Shown here one piece after another: positions 1 through 11,140 of a DNA stretch of 64,000 nt. Under the pieces are notes generated by a model, which saw only the letters and a list, made by a program, of their open reading frames with translations, searched no databases and had not been told where the DNA came from. Positions within the stretch are counted from its first letter, which is position 1, and each line of letters opens with the position of its first letter. Source of the DNA: Heterohyrax brucei (lineage: Eukaryota; Chordata; Mammalia; Hyracoidea; Procaviidae); assembly GCA_028571685.1 (NCBI GenBank), contig CM053152.1:19972001-20036000 (forward strand), written 5' to 3'. A program made the position numbers and the translations under genes.

Positions 1-400
1 TCCTGCCTTTATGAAGTTAATGAGGTGGGGTTAGCCGTAGTAGTTACATTAATGAAGGAGGACTCACTCCACAAGATTAGACTTGTTTTAAGTCAATCTC
101 TTTTGAGATGTAAAAGAGAGAGGAAACAGAGAGAAGGGAGGAACTCATACCACCAAGGAAATAGTGCCAGGAGCAAAGTGAGCTCTTGGAATCCAGGGAC
201 CCTCAGCTGGAAAACTCATTGACTAGAGGAAGATGAAGGACAAAGACCTTCCTTCAGAGCTGACAGAGAGAAAAAGATCTCCCTTGGAGATGACATCCTG
301 ATCTGGACTTCCAGCCTACTAGACTATGAGAAAATGAACTTCTGTTTATTGAAGGCAGCCACTTGAGGTATTTCTGTTATAGCACTAGATAATTAAGACA
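1..400 (+). mobile_element. Solo LTR, MaLR/ERVL-like, 5' end outside window
   Basis: This is the 3' part of an LTR that recurs at 7335, 19599, 58600 and 60229. Shared landmarks are the block around the AGAGAGAGGAAAC-type purine run, the words for 'CTGGAAAACTC..GAAGATGAAGG', and the end TAGCACTAGATAATTAAGACA. The copies end in CA and the complete ones give 5-bp target duplications, as expected for class III (ERVL/MaLR) elements. No internal retroviral genes are seen. The subfamily name is not known to me. Confidence 0.7.
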
Positions 401-410
401 CTAGATATTA

Positions 411-1030
411 CTTTTTTTTTTTATTGTGGTGAAATATGTGGAGCATTACATTTGCCATTTAGATCATTTTTACATGTATAATTCAACAACATTAATTATG
501 TTTACCATATTGTGCCACCTTCATCACTATCTATTTCCATTTTCTTCGTCACCCTTAACAAAAACTCAGTGTCCCCTAAGCAATGACTCCCCCTCTCTTC
601 CTCCCTCCCACCCTTGGTAATCACTAATAAACTGGTATCTATATACTTGCCTATTCTAGATATTTCACATAAGTGGGATCATACAATATTATCCTTTCAT
701 GACTGACTTATTTCACTTAGTATAACATTTTCAAGTGGGTCATTCATATTACACCATTATCAGAATTTTATTTATTTTTATGCCTTAATAGTATTCCACT
801 GTATGAATGCACCACATTTTGTTTATCTAGTCTTCTGTTGATGGACACTGGGGTAGCTTCCGTCTTTTGAGTGTTGTGAATAATGTTGCAATGAATATTG
901 GTATACAGGTACCTATTTTGAGTCCCTGCTTTCCATTCTTTTGAGTATATATCTACGAGTAAAATTGTTGAATCATATTGTAATTCTATGCTTAACTTTT
1001 TGAGCAATAACTAGTTTTTCTAACCATCAA
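411..1030 (-). mobile_element. Old L1 LINE 3' end (minus strand)
   Basis: A poly-T run at about 411-421 marks the poly-A end of a minus-strand L1. The following sequence matches the familiar old mammalian L1 3' UTR and ORF2 end, for example the stretch about a target-to-distance 'TGTGAATAATGTTGCAATGA' at 875-895. It is highly diverged and 5' truncated, with no useful reading frame left. Confidence 0.75.
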
Positions 1031-1095
1031 AATAAAACCTTGACATGGAAGCTTTTGTGCACCCCACGTGAGATAAGGTGTCTAGCATCGTTAAT

Positions 1096-1272
1096 TCTGT
1101 TGGAGTTCTGGTGCCACAAGAGTTAAGAGCTTGTCAACTATCCAAAAAGTTGATTGCAATCCACCAGCAGCCACTCTTTGGAAACCCTACAGAGTGGTTC
1201 TACTGTGTCCTAAAGGGTTACTATGAGTCAGAATCAATTTAATGGCAATGGGTTGGTTTGGTTTTGGTTTAG
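1096..1272 (+). repeat. AFROSINE copy
   Basis: A tRNA-derived afrotherian SINE. Landmarks are the tRNA-like head (GTTAAGAGCTTG), the block TTTGGAAACCCTACAGAGTGG, GGTTACTATGAGTCAGAATC and the GGTTTGGTTTTGGTTT tail. The CpG positions of the family have decayed to CA/TG, so it is not young. Confidence 0.85.
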
Positions 1273-1480
1273 TTCTGTTAACACCATCTCCCACGTCCCA
1301 GACTTTATTAATAAGACCTGAGTTTTTAGATTGTTTCTTCTTACTAAGTTACTATTTTCTATCAAATACATTCTATATTAAGTTTGAGTTTTTCAGTAAG
1401 TTTTTTCATTAAATTTATAAGGGTTAAACTATATTTAGCAGATTTCATTCCTCATCAGTAGTTATTTTATATCATAATTA

Positions 1481-1890
1481 TCCATTGGTTGTTGTTTTTG
1501 TTAGCTGTCATCAAGTCAGTTCTGATTCATAGTGACCCCGTGTACAACAGAACAAAACATTGCCCAATCTTGCACATGCCCACAATTGTTGTTATGCTTG
1601 AATCCATTGCTGCAGCCACTGTGTCAATTCATATTAGATGGACTTCCTCTTTTTCACTGATCCTCTACTTTACCAAGCATGATGTCCTTTTCCAGGGGTT
1701 GATCCCTCCTGATCACATGTCCAAAGTATGTAAGATGTAGTTTTGCCATCCTTGCTTCTAAGGAGTACTCACGTTGTACTTCTTCCAGGACAGAGTTATT
1801 TATTCTTTTGGCAGTCCATGGTATGTTCAATATTCTTCACCAACACCAAATCAAAGGTGTCAATTCTCTTCCTTCTCCACCTCTTCCTCC
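1481..1890 (-). mobile_element. RTE/BovB-like LINE 3' part (minus strand)
   Basis: Read on the minus strand, this is the 3' part of the same RTE-class LINE seen at 2268, 14327 and 57950, ending at the tail on the left (TTGTTAGCTGTCATCAAGTC). It holds the non-coding end and the last part of the reverse-transcriptase ORF, 5' truncated just before a CA/TG microsatellite. RTE elements of this type supply the retrotransposition machinery thought to mobilise AFROSINEs. Confidence 0.8.
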
Positions 1891-1905
1891 TCCTTCTCTC
1901 TCTCC

Positions 1906-1966
1906 ACACACACACACACACGTATAGATATGTGGGTGTGTGTGTATATATACATATATGTACACA
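1906..1966. repeat. CA/TG/TA microsatellite
   Basis: Compound dinucleotide tract: (CA)n, then (TG)n, then (TA)n-like sequence. It directly follows the 5' truncation point of the minus-strand RTE copy. Confidence 0.9.
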
Positions 1967-2049
1967 CATGAATTGCCAAATTCCTGGATAACTCCAAGAG
2001 AGTTTAGGGTTTATTCAAAATTCCCAGGTATTGGGGTGAGGACTAAAAA

Positions 2050-2214
2050 ACCCAAACCCTTTGTCATTGAGTCAATTCCAATTCATAGTGACCCTCTAGG
2101 ATAGAGTATAGCTGCCTCATAAAGTTTCCAAGGAGTGTTTGGTGGATTCCAACTGCCAAATTTTTGATTAGCAACCAAGCTTTCAATAACTGAGCTAACA
2201 GGACTCCTTTTGGT
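2050..2214 (-). repeat. AFROSINE copy (minus strand)
   Basis: Reverse-complement AFROSINE: tail AACCCAAACCCTTTGTCATTG, then ATTCATAGTGACCCTCTAGG, then the tRNA-like head near 2190-2214 (GAGCTAACAGGACTCC). Nearly full length. Confidence 0.85.
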
Positions 2215-2267
2215 AATGAGGGAGATACAAATGAAGAATTGAAAAACATACCTATATATGTTATGAC

Positions 2268-2708
2268 TGACCCAAGCCATGGTGTTTTCTATCTCCTCAT
2301 GTACATGTGAAAGCTGAACAGTGAATCAGGAAAACCAAAGAACTGATGCCCTTGAATTATAGTGTTGGCAAAGAATATTGAAGATATATAATGGATTGCC
2401 AGAATAATGTACAACTCCATCTTGGAGGAAGTGTAACCAGAATGTTCCTTAGAATCAAGGATGACAAGACTTCATCTCACATGCTTTGGACCAGTTACCA
2501 GGAAGGACCAGTCCCTGAGAAGGACCCCATGCTTGGTAAAGTAGATGGTGAATGAAAAAGAGGAAGGCCATCAATAAGATGGACTGACACAGCGGCTACA
2601 GCAATGGGCTTGAGAATAACAATTACTGTGAGGACAGTGCAGGTCCAGGCAGTGTTTCATTCTGTTGTATACAGGGTCACCATGAGTACAGCCAACGTGA
2701 CATCACCT
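2268..2708 (+). mobile_element. RTE/BovB-like LINE 3' part
   Basis: The 3' section of the RTE LINE, from ACCCAAGCCATGGTGTTTTC to the tail CACCTAATAACAACACC. It covers the last part of the RT ORF region and the conserved 3' tail. Heavily diverged and 5' truncated. Confidence 0.85.
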
Positions 2709-3165
2709 AATAACAACACCAAATGTTCCTGAGTTAAGCACATGATTTTAATAAGAAAACTCTATTTCAACTATTGAGATAACCAATACTAACAGTGCAC
2801 AGCTATTCAGAAATCAACAGCGTTTTGTTAGTTTCAACCACTCTTATCCAATTTTCTGGATACTGAATGCCAAATAATGTGGCCTGACTGACTGGGCCTT
2901 TGCTGCTGCTTGTCCACTGCTTCCCTAACTTGATCTGGGGCTTTCTCATAGTACCTCTCTTATGCTTATACCTGTTAAAGTGTATGGCACCGTCAACACT
3001 TTTATTTCTATCTGTCAAGTACAAGATGACCCCTCTTGAATCAGTTATCAGAGTGAACTCCTGCAAACCCACGAATAATTGAAATCCAAAATGTCAGGCA
3101 GTGTCTCTTTCATTGTATCATCTGCTCACAGGTCTTGGATTCTTGATATAATGAGCCTAGAAAGG
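2709..3165. other. No recognisable feature
   Basis: Unassigned sequence. A 89-codon minus-strand ORF (2803-3072) lies here. I do not recognise the product and see no flanking splice or promoter signal to support it. Confidence 0.5.
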
Positions 3166-3345
3166 TCTGGGACTTTGGGAGCAAAAAATCTTGGGTTACA
3201 AATCTTAAATCTACCATTTACACATCATAGCTAGCAAACTATATAATCATTCTCAGTTTAAGTTTCCTCATCTATAAACTGGAGTAACTGTGATGATTTA
3301 GTGAAGAAACATAAATGCCTAATAGCCACAGAGCAGAAATGCTAA
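3166..3345 (+). repeat. MIR SINE
   Basis: Diverged MIR core: AGTTTAAGTTTCCTCATCTA at 3256-3275 corresponds to the conserved MIR 'CTCAGTTTCCTCATCTGTAA' region, followed by a GATTTAGTGAAG-like 3' part. Confidence 0.6.
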
Positions 3346-6300
3346 CCTAACTAGTTTTTCTTTTCTGCTTAGCTTGTGACATAAGAACAATGCCTGCAGG
3401 CCAAGCCAAATGGCCAAGTGGATAAAAACTACAACTAACCTATATTCTTTTCCCACTCCCCAAAACTTCCTCTTAGAAAAAAAGTGATAAGACAGGACCT
3501 TCAGTAATAGTTCCCTGATACTTCATCTCTTTCAGTACTTTTGATGATTTGGTGAAGCTTAAGAGATAATAAGATATAATTAGGCCTTCAAGAGACCTCC
3601 TTTCCTAAATTGTTGGGGGAGCAAATTTTTGGTGACATGGGTGGCTCTGGTTAACAAAGGGCTTTTGAGGTTTTCTAGGACTCTCAGTCTGGTAAAAGTT
3701 CTTTCCGATTGGCCTATCAGTGCAAAACAGTGATGCTCTCTTTCTTTCCTCTGTCTCTCAGCCTGACCTATGCAGACCAGGAGACAACTGCAGGGAAGAA
3801 GAGCCAGGCTGCTGTTGGGCCTTCAGTGACGTGATCATCTCAAACATCCATCGCTCCATCCCTTTAAATGCAGAGAAAGGTGAAATATTTACCAGCCTTT
3901 TCCTTCTACCAGATTACCAGTACTGCTTTCCTGTACAGAAACAAGAACAGTTTTCACTTGTCCTACTAGGATTTTCTTGATTGTTGTTTATTTATTTTTG
4001 AGATGTGGTTGATAATAGAGCAAATGTTCAAGAAAATGTAAACGGGAAACCATTAAGAAGATGCCAAAAAAAAGAAAAAAGGAATAAGTTCTCTAGGGAA
4101 TAGAAAGGGTGGGATGGGGGGGCAGGGAGAAGTATTACAGCAAGGGGGAAAAGGGTGAAGCAAAGCAATCAATTAAGATGAATCTCGGTGCAATAGTCAG
4201 GGAAACAGAGGCTGTCCAATGTACCAGGGGTACTGCGCTTCACTTCCAAACAGACTTGAGCAGTTCTAAAGAGTCAAACTAGGGATAATTCAGGCATCAG
4301 ATACAAAAGTCCTCCAGAAATCTTGAGTGCATAATGTATCAAATCCTCCTAAGATACAAGTTACCAACAAAACTTTTTTTTTCTTTAATTTTTTGCTGTA
4401 GGGATCTTGAAACAAACCTATAAACAAACAGAAAATGAGGTGGCCAAGGGAATAACTACTTACACATCTGCTCAATTACAGCTCTCTCACTCTCCATTTC
4501 AGCCTGTCTGTAGGTTCTCAGAAACCACAGGCAGGTTAACAGTTTGCCATTCTCTGCTACTCCAGTAGAAATTTGTAAAAACAGCTGTTTTAGGCGGTTT
4601 TCCCAAGTAATGGAATATGGTACTTGCCAGCTCCTTTTCTAAGTAGAGATCATGCAGCCAATAAGTGTGGCAGCCTTTGATCTCTGGAGTCTGTGACAAA
4701 AACCTGGTTTTCTTGCAGATAAGAGCTTAATGATTGTCCAGCCTTTGGTAACTATCTGACCACTGCCCTAAACTGCACAATTGATGTCTTGTGCTCCTAT
4801 CAACCCAAAATACCATAAATAAAGCACTAAAACTACCACACATTGTCTGTGTCTGGTAACTGGGGAATTTTCATGACCTAAATGCATTGACTGGTAACCC
4901 AAAACTCATTCCAGGCTTGAAAGTGTTGAGCAATGAATTATTTGTGCCAAGAGTGAACTCTCTGGCCTTCTATATAGATTTCAGCTTTTCTTTGCAACTG
5001 GAAGACAAATGCAGTTTGTTCAAAGCCAGGTGGGCAGAGCAGGGTGGGAGAATCCCAGAGTGACTGGCAGGTGATGGGAGCAGCACCTATCTGATCACAC
5101 GCAGTCAGTCTGACACCTGGGTAAGCTTGGAATTGTACTGTAGAAGGACTTGTCAGCCAGAGGAGGGCCACGGGAACACAGGAACAATTGTCTTAATCTA
5201 TCTTGTAGGTGATACTGTTAAATTTTAGAAAGAAAATAATTTAGAAATGGATACCAACAACCTAGTACTAAATTAATAACAGTGCTATGAATTGATAACT
5301 TAAGCAGTTCATTCTTGAAATAATATCTCTATTTTCTGTGAACCTGGGAATTCTGAATAAAGATTTCCTTTTAGTTTCCTTTATACCACTATATAGAACA
5401 CTGAAAGTTGACAGTACCTTCTCTGAGCATAGTTTTTTCAACAAGAACACCAACCACCAGCCCTGGGTTCTATTGTGTGTCTTCTTAATTCACAGTTGAT
5501 ACTAAATTACAAGGTGGAGATAAACAAGGTCCTTTTCCCAGCCTACTCAACCTGAGGAGGCTTGTGTAAATTCTGGCCATGAGAGAGAGAGAGTAATTTT
5601 TCAGACATTCTTCAACTCAGGATGTGTTAAGCAGAGGAAGGTACCCACACAGAATGCCCTGAGCGTTAAAGGATAGATCCCACCACAGTGAGAGTTCTAG
5701 AAAGATGCCTCTCCCTTGCCTGATTCCAGGGAATCCCATGATTTAAGGAGCAGCCTTCCAGCGTGTCCCATGGCTCGGCTGTCTCTTCAGGGCCTGATTA
5801 ACAAATGTGAACGTTCTAACAGTTCTTGAGAGAATAGTACACCACATGAAGTGTTTCGTTTATCTGACATCACTCTACCGACTCACTATCATTTACTAAA
5901 TCAGCTTCCTGATAATACAGTTTGACCATTTTTCACAGTGGGATTCAACTTTCAGTGTCTCCTTCTCTCAACCTACAAACATGTTTCTACCTTTTTTGCT
6001 TTTCCATCTGATTACCACAGTTTACCAGTGGTGTGTGGAAGGTGGTGTGTCCCTAGCTACAAGAGAGGGTTAGGTGGACAGGTGAGAAATAACTGAAGAA
6101 GGGAGGGAGGCAGGAGAAAACAAGAGGGGTGCAACAGTAGCTGGGGTAGATGGACATATGATCAGTTCAGTGGTCAAAGTTAGAACTCAGGCATCAAGTG
6201 GAGAAGTAGGGGGCCACTCACAGGCCCAGATGCCTGAGGCTGAAGCAGGCAGGTAACAGATGACTTTCTCCCTTGGGGCAACTGAAATTCACCAGTCAGC

Positions 6301-6360
6301 AGTCATAAACAACAATGATTCTGTAGAAAGTTGTTTCCGTATGACAGCAGCGCACCCTTT
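3346..6360. other. Repeat-poor stretch without recognised genes
   Basis: About 3 kb in which I recognise no gene, RNA gene or well-preserved repeat. ORFs are short and show no protein-like pattern. An A-rich patch lies near 4060-4082 and a short GA run at 5581-5592. Confidence 0.5.
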
Positions 6361-6480
6361 ACCTCAGTCTTACCAAGCACTTTATTCATTCTATAACTAA
6401 TTTATTCGTTCATTCAATGAATATTTGTAAAACGATGACTATGTGTAACGTACTCTGGAGGCAGTGATAATAAAGACTTG
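6361..6480 (+). repeat. L2-like 3' fragment
   Basis: The string TTCATTCAATGAATATTTGT and the following 'activity of...' region (GACTATGTGTAACG) resemble the 3' end of L2, which carries ATTCAACAAATATTTATTGA and CTACTATGTGCC. Very diverged. Confidence 0.45.
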
Positions 6481-7334
6481 ATCCCAGCATAGTCAAGTGG
6501 AATTTACCACTGTGCCATGTGCATTAGAGATAACAATTTTAATCCTTCCACCAACACTTCATTGGTAGCCATTATAACCACCATATTATTAGAAGTCAGA
6601 TGCTAAATACTTTTTGAGTTCCCACGAAGCTAGGAAATTACTGACTTAGCATTTGAAATCTGGTCTTTGTTACATCAGAGCCTGTTCCTTTGATTGATAT
6701 TTGTTTCCATAGAAGTTCTTACTCATCCGAAATAAAGGGCAGTGGCTATTGTCTTTTGTTTGTCTCTATAAAGTGTAGTACGTATCCCAGCAGGACTTCT
6801 TGTTGCAGGAGACCAAAGACGACTCTTCATCTTTTGTGCTTACTGAGGCCTCTATTGGAAAGGTGTGGGTTTGGCCACCGTGCAAGTTATGACTTGGGGT
6901 TGTTTCGTGAAAAGTCTCTTCCTTCATGTCCGGCACCCTTTACACCTCCACCACTAGGAAACTGGGCCTGTGGTCACTCCTAGGGCCTTCAGTGTATGTA
7001 AATCCTTTGCTGTCCCAGAGACAGAACTACAGATATCTGAGTTAAAGTGAAATTTCTGTACTGTTGGACTTAAGCTAGTATAGTGATAAATTTTTGTTTG
7101 TGAAATACAAATTATACTTCTAATCCTAATTTCAACATATTCCTCCTGCTAAATGGGGCTCAAATACAGCCCACAGCAGCATTTAATGACAGCAATGTCG
7201 TTTCTACTGGAAAGCCAAACACTTTACCTTTTGGTACTGTTTATGCAACTACTATTGCTTCATGGTTTTCTGTGTGGATTGTTTTTAATTTGATCAACTA
7301 GGATAGATTATATTGAGGAATGTAATGTACCTTA
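6481..7334. other. No recognisable feature
   Basis: No gene or clear repeat seen. A 97-codon ORF at 6690-6983 has no recognised similarity and lacks supporting signals. Confidence 0.5.
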
Positions 7335-7824
7335 TATTATGGATTGAACTGTCTGCCCAAAAATGTGTGTAACCATTTGGCTGGGCCATCATTCTCAGTA
7401 TTTTGTGATTTTCCTATACTATACACCCTAATCTCTGCCTGTGGCTAACAGGAAGATTATATGTAAAGAAGACTAGGGTGGGGCTGCAACACCCTTGCTA
7501 AGGGAGCTTCCCCAGAGTGGGCTTGTACCACTTTTTATCCTTTCATCTTATGCAAGATAAAAGAGAGGGAAGCAAGTAGAAAACTAGGAACATCACACCA
7601 TCAAGAAAGCATTGTCCTTCATATCTGAGGTTCCTGTGCTAAGATTTCCCTGAACAAAGACTGATGCAACACGAGGACTTTCCTCCAGAGCCTACAAGGA
7701 GGAAAGTCTTCCCCTGGAGCTGATGTCCTGAATTTGGACCTGCAGCCTTATGGGCTGTGTAGGAATAAACTTTTCTTTGCTAAATCCATCCACTCTGTTA
7801 TAGCAGCATTAGCTGACTAAAACA
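7335..7824 (+). mobile_element. Solo LTR, MaLR/ERVL-like, 5-bp TSD
   Basis: A 490-bp LTR of the family seen at 1, 19599, 58600 and 60229. It runs from TATTATGGATTGAAC (ancestral TG mutated to TA) to GACTAAAACA. An exact 5-bp target duplication, CCTTA, lies at 7330-7334 and 7825-7829. A poly-A-signal-like AATAAA is present near 7765. No internal sequence remains, so this is a recombined solo LTR. Confidence 0.85.
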
Positions 7825-7896
7825 CCTTACTTGTAGTAAACTATCTTCTCTGACCTCAGAATACAAAGGGATAGAAATAAAATTATCCTGTAACTC

Positions 7897-7925
7897 ATCC
7901 GACTCGACGGCACTTGCCTTTGGCA
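7897..7925 (+). repeat. Short SINE/RTE-tail fragment
   Basis: Contains TCCGACTCGACGGCACTTG, the 3'-tail motif of a SINE/RTE-like element, with no body upstream. Two CpGs are intact. No clear target duplication. Confidence 0.55.
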
Positions 7926-8063
7926 ATCTATGTCTCAAAAAGAACTGTTACCCTCCAACTAAATAAATCTACTTGAAACAATGTGTTTTCAACTATTGAA
8001 AAATAGACAGCACACCAAAAATGAGACAGAAGGAGATATAACAAAGTATGTATAGTGGTTACT

Positions 8064-8095
8064 TCGGATCCGACTGGACGGCACTTGGCTTGACT
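8064..8095 (+). repeat. Short SINE/RTE-tail fragment
   Basis: TCGGATCCGACTGGACGGCA followed by CTTGGCTTGACT, the same tail motif as at 7897, again without a SINE body. No convincing target duplication. Confidence 0.55.
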
Positions 8096-8400
8096 TTAGA
8101 TGATGGGATTAGTGGTGATGATAATCTTCTTAATACCTTTCCATTTCGTTCCAAGTGTTTGCAACAGGGCGCATTTCACATTTATAATCAGGAGAAAAAA
8201 AAACACGATAAATTTTTTATTTAATCCTACTTTATGAAATGCTTCAATTGTGTTTATGTTATATACATGAGAAGTAGCTTGAAAGCCAGGTAAATTGATA
8301 TCTGCATAAAATCTCAATTTCAGGCTTAGTCTCAAGCCCTGTGGTAGAATTTGAGTGATGTGTCCACTTAAAACAACTAGAAACCTGTGGGTATCATATT
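8096..8400. other. No recognisable feature; includes L1 target site
   Basis: Unassigned. Its last 17 bases (8384-8400) resemble 11892-11907 and may be the left target duplication of the L1 that follows. Confidence 0.4.
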
Positions 8401-9351
8401 TTTTTTACTGTGATTGAGTGAAAGTATACAATCCAAATGAAATTTGCATGCCCACCTACCTACGGCTTCTTCAGCTGTCTTTGCCCAATGACAGCACACT
8501 CCTCCTTGTCCTTCTATATGTGTCACTTCCTCTTAATGATCTCCTGTCAGTACCTCTCCACCCTCTCTTCTCCCTTCTAGCAAGAGGCCAGTAGGACAGC
8601 ATCCTATAGATCCACACAATCATAAAGTACACACATCATGTGGTCACACCGTGTCACCGAGTCCGATCCATTCCTGTCTGAAACTCCAACACCAGTAATG
8701 TTATCTGGTCAGGGGCAGCAGCCAGCCTAGTGCCCATGGTCCCAGGGGAACCCCGAGGCCACCAGACCATCAGTTACTGTCTTTCAGTGAAGTTCTTGAG
8801 GTGCACCTCTCTTTTCTCATGTTGCCACTGGGACTCAATATTGTGTGCCCCATCATGGCTGTCTTTAGCAGTGGCTGGGCACCATCTGGTTCTCCTGGTC
8901 ACACATTGATACAGTTACCTATTCACGTGGGTCCTTCAGTCTTTTGGGCTCTTTTACCCTCTTGTTTTTGTTGTCCTTGGTGATCATCAGTTCCAGCTGG
9001 GTTGGGACCATTTGGTGTACCTCAGATGACAGCTTGCTAGTTTTAAGATCCCAGACAACACTCACCAATATGGTGTGCAGAAGCCTCTCTTAGCAATAGG
9101 CTAGTTATGCCAGTTGACCTCGATGTCCTCTGAGAGCATGGTTCTCGGACCCCTGCCCCTGCTACTCTGTTCTTGCAATATTGGGTTAAGATAGAAAGAG
9201 TTTTCAGGTTATGCTGAAGTCCAGCCAAATTATTGTCTTTCTAATGTGTGCTGTCACTGATTTCACCCAATCAAATTTCTGTAAACTATCTAATCTATAA
9301 CCAGCCCTCTCCCTCCTTCCCTCTCTCCCTCACTGCCTTCCCTTGCAGCTG

Positions 9352-9580
9352 TCAAAGAATCTTTTCTTCTGTATATGAGTCTGCAAGTGGAGTATCTATT
9401 TCCAGCTGTTTAAGGAAGTGCCAGATTGCTTTCCAAAGAGGTTGTATCATTTTGCAATGCCACCAGCAGTGTAGGAGAGTTTCAGTTTCTCCACAGCCAC
9501 TCCAGCATTTGTTGTTTTGTGTTTTTTGGATCATGGCCAACCTTGTTAGGGTGAGATGATATCTCATTGTAGTTTTGATT
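9352..9580 (-). pseudogene. L1 ORF2 C-terminal fragment
   Basis: Minus-strand reading gives RYHLTLTRLAMIQK and WSGCGETETLLHCWW, the C-terminal part of L1 ORF2p after the RT domain. Directly upstream the frame joins the start of the RT region ([15 protein letters not shown]) at about 9580, so about 2.5 kb of ORF2 is absent by comparison with the copy at 42183. Confidence 0.8.
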
Positions 9581-10410
9581 TGAGGTTGGTAGTTTTTTGA
9601 TGACCTTTTCAATCTCATCCTTTGTGATAGGTTTACGAAGCTGTTCTACTTCTCCTTGTGATAATTCTGGTAGGTGACATGAATCTAGGAATTTGTGCAT
9701 TTCCTCTAAGTTTTCAGATCTGTTAGAGTGCAGTCTTTCATAGCATTCTGTTATGATACTTTTGATTTCAGTTGGATGTGTTCTGACATCTCCTATCTCA
9801 TTTCTTACTCAGATTATTTGTTTCCTTTCCTGTTTTTCTTTTGTAAATTTAGCGAACGGTTTATAAATTTTGTTAATCTTTTCAAAAAAATAGTTTTTTT
9901 TTTTTTATTTATTTCAGTTCTTCTCTTACCAAATTCATTTAGTTCTGTTCTAATCTTTATGATCTGTTTTCTTCTGGTGACCTAGAGAGTCTTTCATTGC
10001 TCTCTTTCTGCATGTTCAAGTTGTAGGGTCATTTCTTTGGTTTGGGCCCTGTGTTCATTCCAGATATGTGCACTAATAGAGATGAATTGGCCTCTGAGCA
10101 CTGCTTTGGCTGTATCCCATAGGTTCTAGTAGGATGTGCTTTCATTCTCATTTGAGTCCATAAGTTTCTTTATTTTGTCCTTACCTTCTTCTACAACCCA
10201 TAGCTTTTTGAGCAAGGTGTTGTACAGTTTCCACAAGTTCAAATTTCTATCTAGGTTTTTTCTGCTATTTATCTTGACTTTTATGGCTTTATGGTCCAAG
10301 AAGATGCTTTACAATAATTCCACGGTTTGGATTTTGTTGAGATTTGCTTTATGTTCTAACACATGTTCTATTCTGGAAAATGTTTCATTTGCATTGGAGA
10401 AGAAGATGAT

Positions 10411-10586
10411 GGATAAAGTTGATGGATAAAATTGATGGATAAAGTTCTGTATATGTTGATGAGGTCTAAATGTTGATGAGGCCTGTATGTTGATGATGGA
10501 TAAGTCAAACCAAGTGCTGTCGAGTCAGATCCAACTCATGGATAAAGTTGATGGATAAAGTTCTGTATATGTTGATGAGGTCTAAT
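10411..10586. repeat. Local tandem duplication in L1
   Basis: The phrase GATGGATAAAGTTCTGTATA with TGTTGATGAGGTCTAA occurs at about 10432-10470 and again at about 10550-10586, with extra TGTTGATGAGG and ATGGATAAA units between. Other L1 copies in the window lack it, so it is a private expansion. Confidence 0.75.
10504..10537 (-). repeat. Short SINE/RTE-tail insertion with possible 8-bp TSD
   Basis: Thirty-four bases reading, on the minus strand, GATCTGACTCGACAGCACTT then GGTTTGAC: the tail motif of the short-fragment set. It is flanked by ATGGATAA at 10496-10503 and 10538-10545. The flank repeat is partly confounded because ATGGATAA is also the unit of the local tandem expansion. Confidence 0.55.
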
Positions 10587-11140
10587 TGGTTAATTGTCAC
10601 AGTAAGATCTCTGAGTCTTTACTGACTTTTGCTAATCTATCCATTACTGAAAGTGGAGTGTTGAAGTCTCCAGGTATTATTGTGGAGTGATATATCTCAT
10701 TTTTCAATGTAGTCAGTGTTTGTTTGATGTATTTCAACACTCCAGTATTGGGTACATAAATATTGAATCTTGTTAAGTCCTGCTTATGTATGGAACCTTT
10801 CAGCAATAAATAGTGACCGTTCTTGTCCACAATGGTGGATTTTATATTAAAATCTATTTTATCTGACATTAGTATTGCCACACCTGCTTTTCTTTGTCTA
10901 TTGGTACCTTGGTATGCATTATTCCATTCTTTAATTCTCAGTTTGCTTGTATCTTTAAGTGTAAGGTGTGTTTCTTGTAAGCAACATATATACAGGTCGT
11001 GTCTTTTGATCCAAGATGTCATTCAATGTCTCTATTTTGGAGCTTTCAGTCTATTTATGTTTAGTGGAATTATTCATAGGTATGTGTTTAGTGCTGTCAT
11101 TTCAATGTATTTATCTTTATGTTGGTGTTTTCTCTGTTGC

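Larger units (their letters stand above)
9581..11140 (-). pseudogene. L1 ORF2 N-terminal part (endonuclease) pseudogene
   Basis: The minus-strand frame at 10597-11022 reads CCLQETHLTLKDTSKL, GVAILMSDKIDFNIKS and PGDFNTPLSVMDR, the AP-endonuclease domain of L1 ORF2p. QETH and GDFN are recognisable motif regions (metal and phosphate binding). The frame is broken downstream by stops, a local tandem duplication (10411-10586) and a short insertion. Confidence 0.85.

Noticed and set aside
2803-3072. 89-codon minus-strand ORF that reads somewhat like a real protein (RKPQIKLGKQW)
   Set aside because: I compared it mentally with small ribosomal and housekeeping proteins and found no match. No poly-A tail or flanking repeat marks it as a processed pseudogene.
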